A DNA stretch of 64,000 bases, taken from NCBI GenBank assembly GCA_963559135.1, contig CAUWJP010000010.1, positions 1 to 64,000 of the forward strand. Direction: 5' to 3'. Shown here one piece after another: positions 7,428 to 15,680 of the stretch (positions are counted from its first letter, which is position 1; each line of letters starts with the position of its first letter). Source of the DNA: Sellimonas sp963559135. GTDB lineage: Bacteria > Bacillota > Clostridia > Lachnospirales > Lachnospiraceae. Below the pieces are notes generated by a model. That model saw only the letters and a program-made list of their open reading frames with translations, made no database searches and was not told where the DNA came from. A program made the position numbers and the translations under genes.

Positions 7428-8642
7428 ATGTTTAAAATTAATGAAAATTATCTGAAACTTCCAGGAAGCTATCTCTTTTCAAATATTGCAAAAAAGGTAG
7501 CGGCATATACAGAAGCAAATCCGGACAAATCCATCATCCGTCTTGGAATCGGTGACGTGACACAGCCGCTGGCACCGGCGGTGATTGATGCACTGCACAA
7601 GGCGGTAGATGAAATGGCACACGCAGAGACATTTCACGGATACGCACCGGATCTTGGCTATGAGTTTCTGAGAAGTGCAATGGCAAAGAATGATTATGAG
7701 GCAAGAGGCTGCGAGATCTATGCAGACGAAATCTTTATCTCCGACGGAGCAAAGGGAGATTCCGGAAACATTCAGGAGATTTTTGACCAGGATAATAAAA
7801 TCGCTGTCTGTGATCCGGTATACCCGGTATATGTGGATACGAATGTTATGGCAGGACGTACCGGAACCTATGATCCAAAGTCCGAAATCTGGAGCGATGT
7901 GATTTATATGCCGTGTACGGCAGAAAACGGATTTGTTCCGGAACTTCCAAAGGAAGTGCCGGATCTGATTTATCTGTGCTTCCCGAACAATCCGACCGGA
8001 TCTGCCATTACGAAAGACCAGCTTCAGGAGTGGGTAGATTACGCAAATAAAAACGGATCTGTCATCATTTACGACGCGGCATACGAGGCATATATTTCTG
8101 AGGACAACGTACCGCATACCATTTACGAGTGCGAAGGCGCAAGAACCTGTGCTATCGAGCTGCGCAGTTTTTCAAAAAATGCCGGATTTACAGGAGTGCG
8201 TCTTGGAGCCACAGTGATTCCGAAGGATCTTAAATGCGGCGATGTAATGCTTCATTCTCTCTGGGCAAGACGTCACGGAACCAAGTACAATGGTGCACCG
8301 TACATCGTACAGAAAGCAGGAGAAGCAGTGTACTCTGAGGCAGGAAAGGCACAGTTAAAAGAGCAGATTGCCTACTACATGAGAAACGCAAAGACAATCT
8401 ATGACGGTCTGAAAGACGCAGGTTATACTGTATCTGGAGGTGTAAACTCTCCATATATCTGGCTGAAGACACCGGACAATATGACATCCTGGGAATTCTT
8501 TGATTATCTGCTTGCAAAGGCAGGCATTGTCGGAACACCGGGATCCGGATTCGGACCAAGCGGAGAAGGATATTTCCGACTGACTGCATTTGGTACTTAC
8601 GAAAATACAAAGGCAGCAGTAGAGCGCATCAAGAATCTGTAG
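7428..8642 (+). CDS. dapL: LL-diaminopimelate aminotransferase
   Basis: A 404-residue fold-type I PLP enzyme. It makes LL-diaminopimelate directly from tetrahydrodipicolinate with glutamate as amino donor, bypassing the acylated intermediates. Visible features are the family N-terminus (LPGSYLFSNIAKKV), FPNNPTG (~185-191), and the PLP lysine K250 in SFSKNAGFTGVRLG. Length and sequence match the DapL group found in Clostridia and plants. The start follows AGAAGGAGA. A strong bidirectional hairpin ends the gene. Confidence 0.96.
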   Translation: MFKINENYLKLPGSYLFSNIAKKVAAYTEANPDKSIIRLGIGDVTQPLAPAVIDALHKAVDEMAHAETFHGYAPDLGYEFLRSAMAKNDYEARGCEIYADEIFISDGAKGDSGNIQEIFDQDNKIAVCDPVYPVYVDTNVMAGRTGTYDPKSEIWSDVIYMPCTAENGFVPELPKEVPDLIYLCFPNNPTGSAITKDQLQEWVDYANKNGSVIIYDAAYEAYISEDNVPHTIYECEGARTCAIELRSFSKNAGFTGVRLGATVIPKDLKCGDVMLHSLWARRHGTKYNGAPYIVQKAGEAVYSEAGKAQLKEQIAYYMRNAKTIYDGLKDAGYTVSGGVNSPYIWLKTPDNMTSWEFFDYLLAKAGIVGTPGSGFGPSGEGYFRLTAFGTYENTKAAVERIKNL

Positions 8643-8692
8643 GGCGTTCTGGAAAAAAAGAAAGAAGAAGCAAAAAAATAAGATCATTAAAG

Positions 8693-8724
8693 AAGGACAT
8701 CTCCAAAAGAGGGGATGTCCTTTT
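8693..8724. terminator. Bidirectional terminator between dapL and the merR-family gene
   Basis: AAGGACATCTCC (8693-8704) pairs with GGGGATGTCCTT (8711-8722), one G-U. Short T tracts lie on both strands. It serves two convergent genes; the merR-type stop codon lies at its right edge. Confidence 0.8.
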
Positions 8725-9514
8725 AGGTGACATGAATCTGAAGTTCTGTGATGTGTTCATCCGGATCCGCGGACTGATGGATATCTACCCAGAGCAGTTC
8801 CAGAAACCATGATCCTGCCTTAAGTCCATGTTCTTCGGCGTAGGAGAGAAGTTTTGGGATTCCTTCGGCATTGTGGGCAGTGATTCCTCGGTAGCTATAG
8901 GAAAGATAACGTCCTTCCGGCAAGATGGACGGGCCGTCTTCGGCAATGAGAAATACTCCCTCGTAGTCGCTGTAATTTCCCTCCATGGCAGATGCGGCGG
9001 GCAGCAGAGAGCCGATGTGATTACTGCCGATAATATAGAGATTGTCCTGGGAAAGATTAAAGAGCTGTTTCATCAATACATCCATCTCTTCATCCTTCTG
9101 ATAGCCGGAGTAAAGAATATGACAGGACCGCGCTGGAAGCCATTTTTCTGTGACGGTCTCAAGAGGTTGCTCTTCCGCTTTCTGGATCGTCGCAAGGCGC
9201 TCCTGCACATTAGACTGAAGCTTTGTAAGGTCTGCGATTTTCTGGCGGATCACATCCAGCTCATCCTGGAGAAGTTGCTCCGTCGTTTGAATACTCCGGT
9301 CATTTAAATATTCCCGGATCCGCTCCATGGGAAAATCAAGCCCCCTAAGATCCCGGATCACATTCAGACGCCAGATATCATTGAGTCGATAGAGACGGTA
9401 TCCGTTTTCACTTCGCTTCGGTGTCAGAAGACCAAGTTCCTCATAGTAACGCAGCGTATCCACACTGATTTGATACAGCTTTGAGATTTCTCCGATTTTA
9501 AAATACTGCTTCAT
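8723..9514 (-). CDS. MerR-family regulator with GyrI-like effector domain
   Basis: A 263-residue protein: N-terminal MerR winged helix (FKIGEISKLYQISVDTLRYY), a dimerising coiled coil at ~75-125, and a C-terminal domain resembling the drug-binding GyrI/BmrR fold. This architecture is typical of multidrug-responsive regulators. The frame extends upstream, but the ATG at 9514 has GGAGG 5 bases before it and gives the standard MKQYFKIGEIS start. The target is not evident: the neighbours are dapL (convergent) and tRNAs (divergent). The MATE pump at 12.6 kb is a possible but unproven target. Confidence 0.85.
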   Translation of the reverse strand: MKQYFKIGEISKLYQISVDTLRYYEELGLLTPKRSENGYRLYRLNDIWRLNVIRDLRGLDFPMERIREYLNDRSIQTTEQLLQDELDVIRQKIADLTKLQSNVQERLATIQKAEEQPLETVTEKWLPARSCHILYSGYQKDEEMDVLMKQLFNLSQDNLYIIGSNHIGSLLPAASAMEGNYSDYEGVFLIAEDGPSILPEGRYLSYSYRGITAHNAEGIPKLLSYAEEHGLKAGSWFLELLWVDIHQSADPDEHITELQIHVT

Positions 9515-9593
9515 AACCGCCTCCTGAAAAACCATTGTTTCCCGTATTATATCAGGCTTTGGAAGAAGGTGGAAGAGAAAATGAAAAAAAGTG

Positions 9594-9621
9594 TTGACAA
9601 TCAAAAATTTTTTGATATAAT
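9594..9621 (+). promoter_or_regulatory. Strong promoter of the tRNA cluster
   Basis: Perfect TTGACA (9594-9599) and perfect TATAAT (9616-9621) with a 16-bp spacer. The spacer is a near-perfect AT palindrome (ATCAAAAA/TTTTTTGAT). Confidence 0.85.
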
Positions 9622-9662
9622 AGTCTTGTTCGCTGATAAAACAGCGATGCGGCAAATGCTGA

Positions 9663-9733
9663 TGCGGATTGGTGTAATGGCAGCACAGCAGACTCTGACT
9701 CTGTTAGTAGAGGTTCGAGTCCTCTATCCGTAG
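9663..9733 (+). tRNA. tRNA-Gln (CTG), copy 1
   Basis: Cloverleaf folds by eye: acceptor TGCGGAT/ATCCGTA, anticodon stem GCAGA/TCTGT with loop CTCTGAC (anticodon CTG), T arm AGAGG/CCTCT with loop TTCGAGT. Discriminator base G. No encoded CCA. Confidence 0.93.
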
Positions 9734-9737
9734 TTTT

Positions 9738-9811
<74 letters not shown>

Positions 9812-9885
9812 TCACCGGAAAAACTCAATTTTTGCCGATGAAAACAACATATGTAAAAAACGCTTTGAAAGACAGAAAGCAGCGA

Positions 9886-9956
9886 TGCGGATTGGTGTAA
9901 TGGCAGCACAGCAGACTCTGACTCTGTTAGTAGAGGTTCGAGTCCTCTATCCGTAG
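9886..9956 (+). tRNA. tRNA-Gln (CTG), copy 2
   Basis: Identical base for base to the first tRNA-Gln, 223 bp downstream; same cloverleaf and CTG anticodon. Confidence 0.93.
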
Positions 9957-9960
9957 CTTT

Positions 9961-10034
<74 letters not shown>

Positions 10035-10046
10035 TATTAGAGGAAG

Positions 10047-10086
10047 ATGCTACAATACCTTATTGAGAGGTGTTGTAGCATTTTTT
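10047..10086 (+). terminator. Terminator of the tRNA operon
   Basis: A 13-bp stem (ATGCTACAATACC with GGTGTTGTAGCAT, one G-U) is followed by six T at 10081-10086. Confidence 0.9.
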
Positions 10087-10206
10087 ATAGTTGTTTTGTG
10101 AATTCAAAGAAAGAATTGTTTAAAATTTAAGATGCAGGTATAATAACTATATAGGATTTCAGCGAGACAAATTTAGATGTTCATTTCAGAAAGGGGATCA
10201 GATCAT

Positions 10207-10548
10207 ATGTGTACACAAAACGATCTCGAAAAACTTTTGAAGAAAATGGTTATAATTTATCGTAATATCTACAATCAGGATTTATGTGATATCTATTTAT
10301 ACGGCTCATATGCGCGAGGAGACTATAATGCGGAGTCGGATATTGACATTGTGGCAATCGTAAAAGGAGAAAGGCAGAAGATTCAAGATCAGTTAAAGAA
10401 GATTTGGGATATAGTCTCGGATTTGGAATTAGATTATGAAGTTATTATTTCTCCAACAGTAATTCCTTATAGTGAATTTGAGGCTTATAAAGACATACTA
10501 CCTTATTACCGTAATATAGCTCAGGAAGGAGTGAAGCTTAGTGCCTGA
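10207..10548 (+). CDS. MNT-family nucleotidyltransferase (MntA-like, probable antitoxin)
   Basis: A 113-residue minimal nucleotidyltransferase with the motif GSYARGDYNAESDIDI (residues 33-48). The Gly-Ser and the catalytic Asp pair (D45, D47) are present. It overlaps a HEPN gene by 8 bp, the usual arrangement of MNT-HEPN modules. In characterised systems the MNT protein adds AMP to the HEPN toxin and silences it. The frame extends to 10177, but the ATG at 10207 follows a GGGGATC-type site. The module sits directly after a tRNA cluster, a common insertion place for accessory genes. Confidence 0.8.
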   Translation: MCTQNDLEKLLKKMVIIYRNIYNQDLCDIYLYGSYARGDYNAESDIDIVAIVKGERQKIQDQLKKIWDIVSDLELDYEVIISPTVIPYSEFEAYKDILPYYRNIAQEGVKLSA

Positions 10549-10933
10549 TTATCAAAAAGAACTCGTAGAGTACCGTTTGCAGACTGCTAAAGAAAAACTT
10601 CACTCCGCGCAGGTTCTTCTTGAAGCTGGGGAATATAAAGATTCCATTGGAAGATCCTATTATGCGATGTTTTCCGCTATCAGAGCCATACTAGCATTAG
10701 ATAAAGTGGATTTTTCAAAGCACGCAGGAGTAATAGCCTATTTTCAGAAGGAATATGTCAAAACAGGAAAGTTTGATAAAGAGTATTCCAAATATATAAG
10801 CAGTGCTTTTCAGATTCGCAATAACTGTGATTATGCTGATTTCTTTTTGGTTTCCCGAAGTGATGCAGAAGAACAGTATAAAAAAGCAGAAAAATTTTTG
10901 GATGCGGTAAAGCAATATCTTGAAAGTATTTAA
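10541..10933 (+). CDS. HEPN-domain protein (partner of MNT, possible RNase toxin)
   Basis: A 130-residue all-helical HEPN protein starting with GTG (9 bases after AAGGAG) and overlapping the MNT gene. Visible blocks are the early GRSYYAMFSAIRAIL, SKHAGVIAYF (~59-68), and QIRNNCDYADF (~91-101). In ribonuclease HEPN proteins the last motif is Rx4-6H. Here it is R93 followed by Asp-Tyr with no His, the form seen in the PF05168-type group. RNase activity is therefore uncertain. It may instead act with its partner in nucleotide-binding regulation. A good terminator follows. Confidence 0.78.
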   Translation: MPDYQKELVEYRLQTAKEKLHSAQVLLEAGEYKDSIGRSYYAMFSAIRAILALDKVDFSKHAGVIAYFQKEYVKTGKFDKEYSKYISSAFQIRNNCDYADFFLVSRSDAEEQYKKAEKFLDAVKQYLESI

Positions 10934-10985
10934 GCATGTCACAAAGATGAATTATGGAAAATGAAGTGTAGCAAGTGTTTTCAGT

Positions 10986-11026
10986 GGGAAGCTGGTTAAA
11001 ATCAAATGACCGGCTTCCCTGTTTTT
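10986..11026 (+). terminator. Terminator of the MNT-HEPN operon
   Basis: GGGAAGCTGGTTA (10986-10998) pairs with TGACCGGCTTCCC (11007-11019, two G-U), followed by GTTTTT. Confidence 0.8.
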
Positions 11027-11065
11027 ATGGTATACTGAAAATTATGAGAAAAGTGATCTAAAGAA

Positions 11066-12643
11066 ATGGGTGAAACGATGAGAGAAAAGAAAGATATATC
11101 CTACACGATCCGCAGATCTGCGGATTTTCCAGTTATTATGATTGGGGAAGGAATTCTGGTAGGAGCCGTGGCAGGAGGCATCGTGCTGTTGTACCGGATC
11201 TGCCTGAATTATGCGGGGACATGGATGAGGCAGATCTTGGAGATGTGCAAAGGAGATCCAATCCGGTCGGCACTTTGGATCGGAGCGCTTCTTCTGATGG
11301 CGGTTGTGACCGGTTTTCTGGTCCGGTGGGAGCCGATGATTTCGGGCAGCGGCATACCGCAGTTAAAAGGTGAGATGGAAGGAAAGCTGGATCAAAGGTG
11401 GTACCGGATTCTTCCGGCAAAGTTTCTGGGCGGCTTCCTGGGACTGTTTGGCGGACTTGCACTTGGTCGGGAAGGCCCATCCATTCAGCTTGGAGCCATG
11501 GCGGGAAAAGGAATCTCACGTGTCCTGAAACGTGGAAAGACGGAGGAGAAGTTCCTTTTGACATGCGGTGCCAGTGCGGGAATGGCAGCAGCGTTTCAGG
11601 CACCTCTTGCAGGTGTCATGTTTACCATGGAAGAGATTCATAAGAATTTTACAGCACCGGTGTTTATCTCTGCTATGACCTCGGCAGTTGTTGCGGACTA
11701 TATGACATCCCAGGTGCTGGGGATGGATCCGGTGTTTCAGTTTGATATCGCCGGAAATCTGCCTCAGAGATATTATGGGCTGATCATTGTCATGGGACTG
11801 GTCTTAGGCGTCTTAGGTGTGTTTTATAACTGGTTCACTTTGAAAGTGCAGAGCCTTTACAAAAAGGCTACGTTTCTGGGACCGGTTAGAAAAGCGATGA
11901 TTCCATTTCTGCTGGCCGGGATTTTGGGATTTACGGTACCGGAGATTCTGGGAAACGGACACAGCCTGATCGATACGATGACGCATGAACAGATGATACT
12001 CCAGACGCTGATCGTGCTGTTCATTCTGCGGTTTCTGTTTTCGGCAGTGAGTTTTGGAGCCGGGGTTCCGGGCGGAATCTTTTTCCCGATGCTGGTGCTC
12101 GGTGCGTTCGCAGGCTGTATTTTCGGAACAGCATGCAGTGAGTTGTTTGGCGTCCCGGTAGAATATATCAACAATTTCATTCTGCTTGCGATGGCAGGAT
12201 TTTTTACGGCGGTAGTACGTGCCCCGATGACCGGAATCATTCTGATTTTTGAGCTGACAGGATCTGTGAGCCAGATGCTCTCCCTGTCTGTTGTTACGGT
12301 CATTGCTTATATTACGGCCATGATGTTAAAGTCAGAACCGATTTATGAAAGCCTTCTTGCAAGAATCCTGAAAGGACAAAATGGGCAGAGGCCGGAAGAA
12401 GGAGGAGAAAAGGTACTGGATTATTATTCGGTGGCAGAAGGTTCTTCTGTAACCGGATGCATGGTAAAAGAGGTCAGCTGGCCAAAAGCGTGCCTGCTTG
12501 TATCGATCCGGCGGGGAGAGAAGGAACTGATCCCGAAAGGAAGAACGAAAATCCAGACCGGAGATGTCATTATCACGATGACGGATGAAGCGCACAGCGG
12601 CGAAGTGTGTGACCAGATGAAGCAGTTGTGCAGAAACGAGTAA
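11066..12643 (+). CDS. CLC-family chloride/proton antiporter or channel with C-terminal RCK_C domain
   Basis: A 525-residue membrane protein with the three CLC selectivity motifs in order: GSGIPQLKG, GREGPSIQLGAMAG (gating Glu present) and GAGVPGGIFFPML. The last ~75 residues resemble a TrkA-C (RCK_C) regulatory domain, as in other Firmicute CLC proteins. GREGP and the intact gating Glu favour Cl-/H+ exchange rather than a fluoride-specific type, but this is inference. The ATG at 11078 is an alternative start; neither ribosome site is strong. The MATE gene follows after 15 bp. Confidence 0.88.
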   Translation: MGETMREKKDISYTIRRSADFPVIMIGEGILVGAVAGGIVLLYRICLNYAGTWMRQILEMCKGDPIRSALWIGALLLMAVVTGFLVRWEPMISGSGIPQLKGEMEGKLDQRWYRILPAKFLGGFLGLFGGLALGREGPSIQLGAMAGKGISRVLKRGKTEEKFLLTCGASAGMAAAFQAPLAGVMFTMEEIHKNFTAPVFISAMTSAVVADYMTSQVLGMDPVFQFDIAGNLPQRYYGLIIVMGLVLGVLGVFYNWFTLKVQSLYKKATFLGPVRKAMIPFLLAGILGFTVPEILGNGHSLIDTMTHEQMILQTLIVLFILRFLFSAVSFGAGVPGGIFFPMLVLGAFAGCIFGTACSELFGVPVEYINNFILLAMAGFFTAVVRAPMTGIILIFELTGSVSQMLSLSVVTVIAYITAMMLKSEPIYESLLARILKGQNGQRPEEGGEKVLDYYSVAEGSSVTGCMVKEVSWPKACLLVSIRRGEKELIPKGRTKIQTGDVIITMTDEAHSGEVCDQMKQLCRNE

Positions 12644-12658
12644 AAGAGGCGATAAACG

Positions 12659-14017
12659 TTGGAGACGAAAAATGATTTCAGCAAAGGAAGTGTAGCGAAA
12701 AATATATGGAGCCTGGCGATCCCGATGACGGTGGCTCAGCTTGTCAATGTGCTTTACAGCGTCGTGGATCGGATTTATATCGGACACCTCCCGGATGCAT
12801 CGACAGAGGCACTGACAGGGATCGGACTGGCACTTCCGGTGATTACCATGATCACTGCCTTTTCCAATCTGTTTGGAATGGGTGGAGCCCCGCTTTGTTC
12901 GATCGCAAGAGGAGCAGGAGACGTAAAACGGGCGGAGAAAATTATGGGAAATTCCTTTGCGCTACTTTTGATAACGGGTGTGATCCTGATGGCGTTCTGC
13001 TATCTCACCATGAGGCCGATGCTCTACCTTTTCGGAGCCAGCGACCAGACTTATCCATACGCTCAGGCGTATCTTTCTCTCTATCTGGTGGGAACACTAT
13101 TTGTGATGATCAGCCTTGGCATGAACAACTTTATCAATGCCCAGGGCTTTGGAAAGATGGGAATGCTCACTGTCCTGATCGGAGCAGTGCTGAATATCGT
13201 GCTGGATCCGATTTTTATTTTTGGATTTCATATGGGCGTATACGGAGCGGCGGCAGCGACCGTGATTTCTCAGGGAGCATCAGCAGCCTATGTATTCTGG
13301 TTCCTGCGAGGAGATCATGTTCTGTTCCGGCTGAATAAAAAAGATATGAAGCTGGATGTAAAACTGATCCGGGAAATTACAGGACTGGGACTTTCGGGAT
13401 TTGTCATGTCTGTAACGAATGGGTCAGTCCAGATTGTCTGTAATGCCATGCTTTCCCGTTATGGTGGAGATCTTTACGTCGGAGTCATGACGGTCATCAA
13501 TTCTGTCCGGGAGATCATCACGATGCCGGTTACCGGGCTGACAAATGGCGCGCAGCCGGTGATCGGATTTAATTATGGAGCCAGGGAATACGACAGGGTA
13601 AAGAAAGCAATTCGGTTCATGGGTACGAGCTGTGTGATTTTCACCTGCGCGGTCTGGGCAATTCTGTTCGCCGCACCGCAGTTTTTTATCCACCTGTTCA
13701 ACAGTGAACCGGAGCTTCTGGAGGCCGGAGTGGGTGCGTTCCGGATTTACTTTTTCGGAATCTTTCTGATGGCGCTTCAGTTTACCGGGCAGTCTACCTT
13801 TGTGGCACTTGGGAAATCAAAGCAGGCTGTATTCTTTTCCCTGCTTAGAAAGGCGATTATTGTCATTCCGCTTACCCTCTGCCTTCCGATGATCGGAGGA
13901 CTCGGTGTAAACGGTGTATTCCTTGCAGAGCCGATTTCAAATCTGATCGGCGGCGTGGCATGTTTTGTCACCATGTATGTAACGGTCTATAGAAAACTGG
14001 GAAAAAGAGGAGAATGA
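12659..14017 (+). CDS. MATE-family multidrug/cation antiporter
   Basis: A 452-residue protein with twelve hydrophobic helices in two related halves (IPMTVAQLVNVLYSVVDRIYIG at the start; ITMPVTGLTNGAQPVIGFNYGA in the second half), the DinF/NorM pattern of the MATE superfamily. Such proteins export drugs or metabolites using Na+ or H+ gradients; the substrate cannot be read from sequence. It seems to start with TTG at 12659, 9-10 bases after AGAGG; no better in-frame ATG precedes the first helix. Probably co-transcribed with the CLC gene. Confidence 0.88.
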   Translation: METKNDFSKGSVAKNIWSLAIPMTVAQLVNVLYSVVDRIYIGHLPDASTEALTGIGLALPVITMITAFSNLFGMGGAPLCSIARGAGDVKRAEKIMGNSFALLLITGVILMAFCYLTMRPMLYLFGASDQTYPYAQAYLSLYLVGTLFVMISLGMNNFINAQGFGKMGMLTVLIGAVLNIVLDPIFIFGFHMGVYGAAAATVISQGASAAYVFWFLRGDHVLFRLNKKDMKLDVKLIREITGLGLSGFVMSVTNGSVQIVCNAMLSRYGGDLYVGVMTVINSVREIITMPVTGLTNGAQPVIGFNYGAREYDRVKKAIRFMGTSCVIFTCAVWAILFAAPQFFIHLFNSEPELLEAGVGAFRIYFFGIFLMALQFTGQSTFVALGKSKQAVFFSLLRKAIIVIPLTLCLPMIGGLGVNGVFLAEPISNLIGGVACFVTMYVTVYRKLGKRGE

Positions 14018-14169
14018 TCTGTTTTAGGTTGCAAAATGACAGGAACTCTAGTAAACTGATAATAAGTGAAAACAGTTAAAAAAATCAGAAAAAAGGAGAA
14101 AGTTTTGAAAAAGAACCGTCTCCGTCTTTCCGAATCCGGAAGGACATCTGACGTAAGGAGGTGTGACAT

Positions 14170-14628
14170 GTGAGCGTTTTAACACCGGAAACAATGAGGG
14201 TTATCTGGCTTTTACTTGTTGTGATTCTTCTGGTGATCGAATTGATTACTGTAGGACTTACGACCATCTGGTTTGCAGCAGGATCGGCAGCGGCATTTCT
14301 CCTGTCTCTGACAGGTGCCGGGATCGGATGGCAGATCGGCGTATTTCTGGCCGTTTCCATCGTTTTGTTGATTTTTACGAGGCCGTGGGCGCTTAAGTAT
14401 GTCAACAGAAACCGGGACAAGACCAATTACGAAAGTGTGATCGGAAAGACGGTGAAAGTGACACAGCGTATCAGCAACGCAGACCAGACAGGAGCGGCGG
14501 TCTATGACGGACAGGAGTGGACAGCAAGAAGTCTGGAAGATGACAGAACGATTGAAGAGGGGAAACAGGCTGTTGTTGAGAAGATTGTGGGCGTGAAGCT
14601 GATTGTGAGGGAAAAGGAGGAAAAGTAA
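14170..14628 (+). CDS. NfeD-like membrane protein
   Basis: A 152-residue protein: two to three membrane helices in the first ~75 residues (VIWLLLVVILLVIELITVG; GIGWQIGVFLAVSIVLLIF) and a C-terminal OB-fold-like beta domain (GKTVKVTQRI to the end), the short NfeD type. These pair with SPFH/stomatin proteins and are thought to organise membrane microdomains. GTG start, 8 bases after AAGGAGG. The stomatin-like gene begins 1 bp after its stop, supporting a joint function. Confidence 0.85.
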   Translation: MSVLTPETMRVIWLLLVVILLVIELITVGLTTIWFAAGSAAAFLLSLTGAGIGWQIGVFLAVSIVLLIFTRPWALKYVNRNRDKTNYESVIGKTVKVTQRISNADQTGAAVYDGQEWTARSLEDDRTIEEGKQAVVEKIVGVKLIVREKEEK

Positions 14629-14629
14629 T

Positions 14630-15586
14630 ATGTTAAAAGCATCTACTATCGCGAGTATTCTTGGAATTATTTTACTGATTCTGGTTGTAGTGATTCTGAT
14701 CTCATGTGTCAAGATCGTACATCAGGCACAGGCACTTGTGATTGAACGTCTTGGTGCATACCAGGCGACCTGGGGTGTTGGAATTCATTTCAAGATTCCG
14801 ATTATTGAGCGTGTGGCAAGACGGATCGACTTAAAAGAACAGGTAGTTGATTTTGAGCCTCAGGCAGTGATTACGAAAGATAATGTTACCATGCAGATTG
14901 ATACGGTCGTGTTCTATCAGATCACGGACCCGAAGCTGTTCTGCTACGGCGTGGCAAATCCGATCATGGCGATTGAGAACCTGACAGCGACGACCCTTCG
15001 AAATATCATCGGAGATCTGGAACTGGATCAGACACTGACATCCAGAGAAACAATCAACACGAAAATGCGCTCGGAACTTGATCTTGCCACGGATCCGTGG
15101 GGAATCAAGGTCAACCGTGTGGAACTGAAAAATATCATTCCGCCGGCGGCGATCCGGGATGCAATGGAAAAACAGATGAAAGCCGAGCGTGAAAGAAGAG
15201 AGGCGATCCTTCGTGCAGAAGGTGAGAAGAAATCTACGATCCTTGTGGCAGAAGGAAATAAAGAGTCCGCAATCTTAAATGCCGAGGCAGATAAACAGGC
15301 GGCCATCCTGCATGCGGAAGCAGAAAAGGAAAAGATGATCCGTGAGGCAGAAGGTGAAGCGGAAGCAATCCTGAAAGTCCAGAAGGCAAATGCAGACGGA
15401 CTCCGTTTCCTGAAAGAAGCAGGTGTTGACGAATCAGTCCTGACATTAAAGAGTCTGGAAGCATTTGAAAAGGCTGCAGACGGCAGGGCGACGAAGATCA
15501 TCATCCCGTCCGAAATCCAAGGTGTAGCAGGGCTGGTGAAATCCCTTGTAGAAGTCGGGAAAACCGAGAAGACAGACGGAGAGTAA
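14630..15586 (+). CDS. qmcA: SPFH/stomatin-like membrane protein (QmcA type)
   Basis: A 318-residue protein: N-terminal membrane helix (residues ~8-28), SPFH/band-7 domain (~30-180, with ERLGAYQATWGVGIHFKIP), then a long Ala/Glu-rich coiled coil (~185-260, repeated AEGxK/AExEK blocks) and a conserved C-terminal helix. SPFH proteins oligomerise into cages or rafts on the cytoplasmic membrane. Tight coupling to the NfeD-like gene is the standard arrangement. Ribosome site AAAAGGAGG overlaps the end of the nfeD gene. Confidence 0.92.
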   Translation: MLKASTIASILGIILLILVVVILISCVKIVHQAQALVIERLGAYQATWGVGIHFKIPIIERVARRIDLKEQVVDFEPQAVITKDNVTMQIDTVVFYQITDPKLFCYGVANPIMAIENLTATTLRNIIGDLELDQTLTSRETINTKMRSELDLATDPWGIKVNRVELKNIIPPAAIRDAMEKQMKAERERREAILRAEGEKKSTILVAEGNKESAILNAEADKQAAILHAEAEKEKMIREAEGEAEAILKVQKANADGLRFLKEAGVDESVLTLKSLEAFEKAADGRATKIIIPSEIQGVAGLVKSLVEVGKTEKTDGE

Positions 15587-15630
15587 CTGCGGAGGCAGAA
15601 CCGGCAGATTAGAAACGAAAGAAGAAACGA

Positions 15631-15664
15631 AAGAGAGGTCCGTAAAAATCCGGGCCTCTCTTTT
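15631..15664 (+). terminator. Terminator after the stomatin-like gene
   Basis: AAGAGAGGTCCG (15631-15642) pairs with CGGGCCTCTCTT (15651-15662), one G-U, ending in TTTT. Confidence 0.85.
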
Positions 15665-15680
15665 CCTATCTGGAAATGCT

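Noticed and set aside
14104..14172. 22-codon TTG-started frame before the nfeD-like gene
   Set aside because: It has a reasonable ribosome site but a non-specific basic sequence, and it overlaps the nfeD ribosome site; not enough support.
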